Assembly: GCF_901709675.1 (NCBI RefSeq)
Contig: NC_051087.1
Span: forward strand, 7,466,884 to 7,530,883
Reading direction: 5' to 3'
DNA length: 64,000 nucleotides
Source of the DNA: Syngnathus acus
Taxonomy: Eukaryota; Chordata; Actinopteri; Syngnathiformes; Syngnathidae
The notes under the pieces are model-generated. The model was not told the DNA's origin, made no database searches, and worked only from the letters and a program-made list of their open reading frames with translations. The translations under genes were made by a program, and so were the position numbers. Below, piece by piece: positions 61,201 through 64,000 of this stretch (its first letter is position 1; every line of letters begins with the position of its first letter).

Positions 61201-63539
61201 TAAAAATAAATTTGATTACATTCAGTTTTAAAAATGTGCTTTTGAAAACATTGAGGATGCCGTTTCTCAATGCGTTTTAGTCACTCTGCTATTTTCTGTG
61301 AAATTTCACCGGAACGAACACAAGCTGTTTCTATTGACTAAATTTACCTTATCAAATATTGTTGGGAGTTCTTTCGTCTGAAAAACACTTTCCAACCACA
61401 AAGAAGTGAAAGGCAGGACAAATTTATATGGGGTGATGAACTGTGGCCTTGTGCCATTTGAAGGGAACACGGAACGAGGTTGAAAAATAAGCATAACCCG
61501 AGGTTACATCCGCATCACACAGGTCACGCCGGTGTTCTTTTTCTTTCTTTTTTTATTTTATTGATGGAATCAGAAGGACACTAAGACCATATATATGGAA
61601 GTTACAGAAACCTTAAGTGAGCTTGCCTGTTGGAAACAGATTGTTCCCTCTATGTGAGAGGGCAATGCCTCACGCCATATCCCAAAAGTGACACACACAT
61701 ACACAAAGATGATGACGATACTGCCATAACAAACGGCGCTCCTGTGATGAGCGTAAACCCGATCTGATAATGATCACCACATTACCTGAAGTCACATGGG
61801 CAGGAGACAGACAGATAATAATTCATGAATTGCTTGATTGATTCTTAAGTATTATGTTCATTGTGTGTGACTGATGGCAAAAGGAATTATACTTCTGGCC
61901 AACAACTACAGCTAAGGTGTTGTTGATTCAGTCTAATCTTCTATGTGAGCTAAAAAAATAACATCTTCTTTGTGAGCTGAAAAAATAACATCAGCTACAG
62001 GAAGTTGAACGACAATTAGTGGACCTTCATCAGGGCAACTACTGTGCGCAATGTCATGAAACAGAATATTTTATTAGTCCCCAAAATAATTGACCACTGT
62101 ATTTCGTATTTCCATCCATCCATCCATCCATCCATCCATCCATCCATCCATCATTGGCACAGTTTATCCTCACCTCAATCTGATTTGTCCTGGAGAGGTG
62201 AGATTTGCCTTGAACTGTTGGCCACCCAATCACAGGGCACATACAGACAAACCACAATTTACACCTACAGATAATTTAGATTAACCTGTCGTGCCCGATT
62301 TTGGAAAGTGGTAGCAAAACGGAATACTCGTGTTAATCATGGAAACTGAGTGAAATGCCGATTTCTACATACACAGTCAGTGCCAACTTTGAATTGTGCC
62401 AGCAAAATGTAAAAATACGTGTGATGGACGGCTTCTTGTAGTGAATGAGGAGGCGGTCAGTCAAACTGCCTGCCCTTCGTAAATATAGACGATCTAGCAC
62501 TGTGGGCTAACAGGCTGCAGTAGGCAAGAGCAACCCCACCCCATCAGTCAGTGGACTGCACACATGTAAGCATGAGAACAAATTGTGCAACACATGGAGC
62601 AGATGCCCTCATGCAATTTGATTTCTTCTTTTAAGCTCAAGATTCCATTATATGCCTCTCCTGATGAAAAGCGGCACAGCCCAGAGAAAGAATGAGCAAA
62701 GATATAGAGAATTCATGCTGAGATTGAATTTGGAACAATATGCCCCCTCTCCCCTCTTTTGAGAGACACATTTTGGAGCTTTTAGTGTTCATATGCGGTT
62801 GGAGAACAGAATTCCTTCACTGTGGCATGGATGCGGAAATCCCTGACAGTACGCTGTCATAAAATTGGGTAAACATGCACAACTTAATGAGTATAGGAGG
62901 GCTCCAAACTCAATTCTACCATTAAACGCAATTGAGAGACGTTGCAGTTATACTGGTTGTGGAACTGCAAAGTATATTATAGCCTCCAAGGAAAGTTTTT
63001 TTTTTTTTTAATACTGAATATCTAATATGAAACTGAGAAATGTTGGGAAGAGCTCTCAGCATGATGAAGGGCTTTAAAAACAACCCTCCATCCATCCCAA
63101 TTCGGATATTTTGCAATCATTCATCCGCCAAAAAGGGTCAATTGGTGATGTGTAACGAATCAGGAACCCACCTATCAACGGCGATTGCAGTCATCGAGTA
63201 AATGCTGGCGAACACCGACGTTACAGGGAAGAAGTTGTGGAATTTGCAGTAAGCCTCCCCAAAGTACCACTCCCCGTGGGTCGCGTAGACGAAGTTGATC
63301 AAAGTATTGAAGGCAGCCATGGAGGCGTCGGAGAAGGCCAAGTTGAGCAGAAAGTAGTTGGTCACTGTTCTCATGCGCTTGTGCGCCAAAATGATCCAAA
63401 TGACGATGAGATTGCCAAACACAGCCACGGCCAGCACCGAGCTGTAGGCGACGGACCAGAGGGCGACGCGCCATGGAGGCTGCACAAACTGGTTTGTGTA
63501 GTTTGAGGTTAGGTTCGATCCATTATGTGAAGCTGCCAT
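48884..63539 (-). CDS. tacr3: tacr3: tachykinin receptor 3 (neurokinin-3 receptor), 5 exons, 408 aa
   Basis: TACR3 is a class A Gq-coupled receptor for neurokinin B, active in hypothalamic control of GnRH. Exons 63172-63539, 59955-60143, 59629-59779, 50514-50710 and 48884-49205 total 1227 nt. The last four boundaries have the same phases as human, and exons 3 and 4 (151 and 197 nt) have what I recall as the human lengths. N-glycosylation sequons lie at Asn6, Asn9 and Asn13. TM1 starts near residue 26. [10 protein letters not shown] is TM2, Asp122-Arg123-Tyr124 is the DRY motif, CWLPYHIYF is TM6 and [20 protein letters not shown] spans TM7 and helix 8. The Ser/Thr-rich tail begins [10 protein letters not shown], with a likely palmitoylated Cys. 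The N terminus is only about 25 aa before TM1, versus about 80 in the 465-aa human protein. The ATG at 63,539 has A at -3 and G at +4. Teleosts have several tacr3 paralogues; which one this is cannot be told here. Confidence 0.96.
49206..50513 (-). other. tacr3: tacr3 intron 4
   Basis: 1.3 kb. It holds a (TA)-rich stretch at about 49,868-49,925 and no coding content. Confidence 0.75.
50514..50710 (-). CDS. tacr3: tacr3 exon 4
   Basis: Residues 237-301 plus two bases: [20 protein letters not shown] (TM6), [15 protein letters not shown] and [13 protein letters not shown] (TM7). Acceptor TAAACCAG, donor GTGAGT. Confidence 0.98.
52632..52668. repeat. (CAAA)n microsatellite
   Basis: Several CAAA/CAAACA units ending in a poly-A run. 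Confidence 0.85.
53818..54115. mobile_element. Non-autonomous hAT-type MITE with intact ends and 8-bp target duplication
   Basis: The left end CAGAGGCGTAGCCAGG and the right end (reverse complement CAGAGGCGTAGCCAAG) form terminal inverted repeats matching over the first 14 bases. The element is flanked on both sides by ATTGAAAT (53,810-53,817 and 54,116-54,123), an 8-bp target-site duplication as expected for hAT transposons. The CAGRGGCGTAGC-like terminus is typical of that superfamily. At 298 bp it has no transposase frame. Inner sequence is CpG-rich at the right end. It lies in tacr3 intron 3. Confidence 0.92.
56654..56775. repeat. Three-copy diverged tandem repeat, 45-49 bp unit
   Basis: Copies start at 56,654, 56,699 and 56,748, each beginning GAATGACTACAAGT or GAATGACTGCAAGT and continuing with GTTTAC. 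Confidence 0.8.
57713..57905 (+). repeat. Decayed copy of the teleost dispersed repeat
   Basis: Begins GCCATCCATCTATTTCCAAC, continues ACCGCTTATCTAATTCAGGG, CTGGTCACCAGCCAGTCACA and CATTCGCACCCACATCTACA, in the family order. Confidence 0.7.
57980..58085 (+). repeat. Second decayed copy of the same repeat
   Basis: CAATCCATGCATCC, CTACCCTATCCAGGGTCATG, GAGCTGGAGA and CACCAGCCAAACTCACATTTAC, adjacent to the previous copy. Confidence 0.6.
59629..59779 (-). CDS. tacr3: tacr3 exon 3
   Basis: Residues 186-236: [18 protein letters not shown] (TM5), then [15 protein letters not shown] and LRAKRK of intracellular loop 3. Acceptor TGAAG, donor GTAGGC. Confidence 0.97.
59955..60143 (-). CDS. tacr3: tacr3 exon 2
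   Basis: Residues 123-185: [15 protein letters not shown] after the DRY Arg, TM4, and extracellular loop 2 with the LCYVAWP Cys that should pair with TM3. Acceptor CCATAG, donor GTGAGC. Confidence 0.97.
60570..60745 (-). repeat. Decayed reverse copy of the teleost dispersed repeat
   Basis: Family words in reverse: CCTGGCAACTAGTCC, CCGTGACCTTGAACAAGATA and CAGAAAATAGATGGACTAAC. Confidence 0.6.
61937..61995. repeat. 27-bp direct repeat
   Basis: Two copies of TCTTCTxTGTGAGCT plus (A/G)AAAAAATAACATC, adjacent, with few differences. Confidence 0.8.
62111..62154. repeat. (CCAT)n microsatellite
   Basis: Ten or so CCAT copies. It begins a decayed dispersed-repeat copy that runs to about 62,300. 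Confidence 0.95.
63172..63539 (-). CDS. tacr3: tacr3 exon 1
   Basis: Residues 1-122 plus two bases: extracellular N terminus with three sequons, then TM1 to TM3 ending AIAVD(R). Donor GTGGGT. The frame is open upstream to 63,602, but that start would be TTG; the ATG at 63,539 is the first good one. Confidence 0.97.
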
Positions 63540-64000
63540 TCTTGTCCCCCTTTTTCGAAGAAGAAAAAAGAAAGAAAAAAAAGCGGATGATGGAGCTACC
63601 AAGACAGACGCACAACGAAAGACTTAGGTGCCACAGTGCGCAACCGGACCACATCCATAATAAAACATTGTCCTCCCATCTGAATGCTGTCTGCCGGTTA
63701 ATTTCTTGTCAAAACGTGGTCGGTCCGGATGTGTAAGTGTGCGTAAATGCCTGTTGAATGAGGCTGTGAGAGCAGCGCGGTGGCATACGCTTGACGCGCC
63801 GTGCGCACTCGCTGACGCACGAATAAAGCGGGCACACAAGCTGGAGGAGATTGATCGACGCTTAAGGTCGCTGTTTGAAACTTTATGAATAACAGATGCA
63901 AGACGGGCTTGTGTCACCGTTATTATGTTTTCATCCCACCTAATCTCCTGCGGGAGCAGAGATGTGCAGGAAATTGAAATATTCCGGCTGTATGTGTGTG
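63540..64000 (-). promoter_or_regulatory. tacr3: tacr3 5' UTR and upstream sequence
   Basis: 461 bp upstream of the ATG. A purine-rich tract (plus strand, 63,557-63,582) is immediately upstream, so the transcript 5' UTR is pyrimidine-rich. Further out, 63,740-63,880 is richer in CpG. I cannot place a TATA box or a start site. Confidence 0.4.

Larger units (their letters stand above)
60144..63171 (-). other. tacr3: tacr3 intron 1
   Basis: 3.0 kb. It contains decayed dispersed-repeat copies at about 60,570-60,745 and 62,105-62,300 (the latter with a CCAT microsatellite), a 27-bp direct repeat near 61,940-61,995 and a poly-T run at about 62,998-63,010. No coding content. Confidence 0.75.

Noticed and set aside
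63540-63602. N-terminal extension of tacr3 by 21 residues
   Set aside because: The upstream start of that frame is TTG, not ATG, and the added residues are a purine/pyrimidine tract. The ATG at 63,539 has a strong context and leads directly into the sequon-rich N terminus.

Overview
This window is nuclear DNA from a vertebrate, almost certainly a ray-finned fish and probably a percomorph-type teleost. The evidence is GT-AG spliced genes with vertebrate exon structure, proteins close to the human orthologues, compact introns, and several decayed copies of the short dispersed repeat (beginning with a CATCCATTTTCTGTACCGCTT-like word) that I associate with teleost genomes. The provided reading frames are mostly noise. 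I rebuilt the genes exon by exon from both strands and checked every splice junction for phase. Gene identities come from recognising protein families, not from a search.

Layout. Bases 1-18,521 hold no gene I can support. They are AT-rich DNA with simple repeats, a large fold-back repeat (16,025-16,133) and several blocks that look like developmental regulatory elements. From 30,287 down to 18,522 on the minus strand lies suclg1 (9 coding exons, 324 aa), the alpha subunit of mitochondrial succinyl-CoA ligase. About 750 bp away, head to head, is cisd2 on the plus strand (31,039-32,640; 3 exons, 135 aa), an ER/mitochondrial-contact [2Fe-2S] protein. Three minus-strand genes follow. They are slc9b2 (39,276 to 34,447; 12 coding exons, 578 aa; Na+/H+ exchanger NHA2), bdh2 (43,943 to 40,633; 9 coding exons, 245 aa; cytosolic SDR dehydrogenase) and tacr3 (63,539 to 48,884; 5 exons, 408 aa; neurokinin-3 receptor).

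The order cisd2-slc9b2-bdh2-tacr3 matches human 4q24 as I remember it. Two differences stand out. The large cenpe gene that lies between BDH2 and TACR3 in human has no visible exon here. The neighbour divergent from cisd2 is suclg1 instead of UBE2D3, and SUCLG1 is on another chromosome in human. The suclg1/cisd2 pair shares a short CCAAT-containing interval that is a good candidate bidirectional promoter. The bdh2 to slc9b2 tandem is very tight, with a poly(A) signal about 230-300 bp from the proposed slc9b2 first exon.

How the genes relate. suclg1, cisd2 and bdh2 all bear on mitochondrial or iron metabolism (TCA cycle, Fe-S handling, ketone-body or siderophore-like 2,5-DHBA chemistry). slc9b2 is a cation/proton exchanger, and tacr3 is a neuroendocrine GPCR with no evident functional link. 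Clustering here reflects inherited synteny and is not an operon. I found no CRISPR, phage, bacterial operon or clearly new molecular system. The most interesting items are the rearranged promoter pair, the candidate regulatory blocks around and inside suclg1, a complete hAT-type MITE with 8-bp target duplications in a tacr3 intron, and a few sequence oddities inside the genes.
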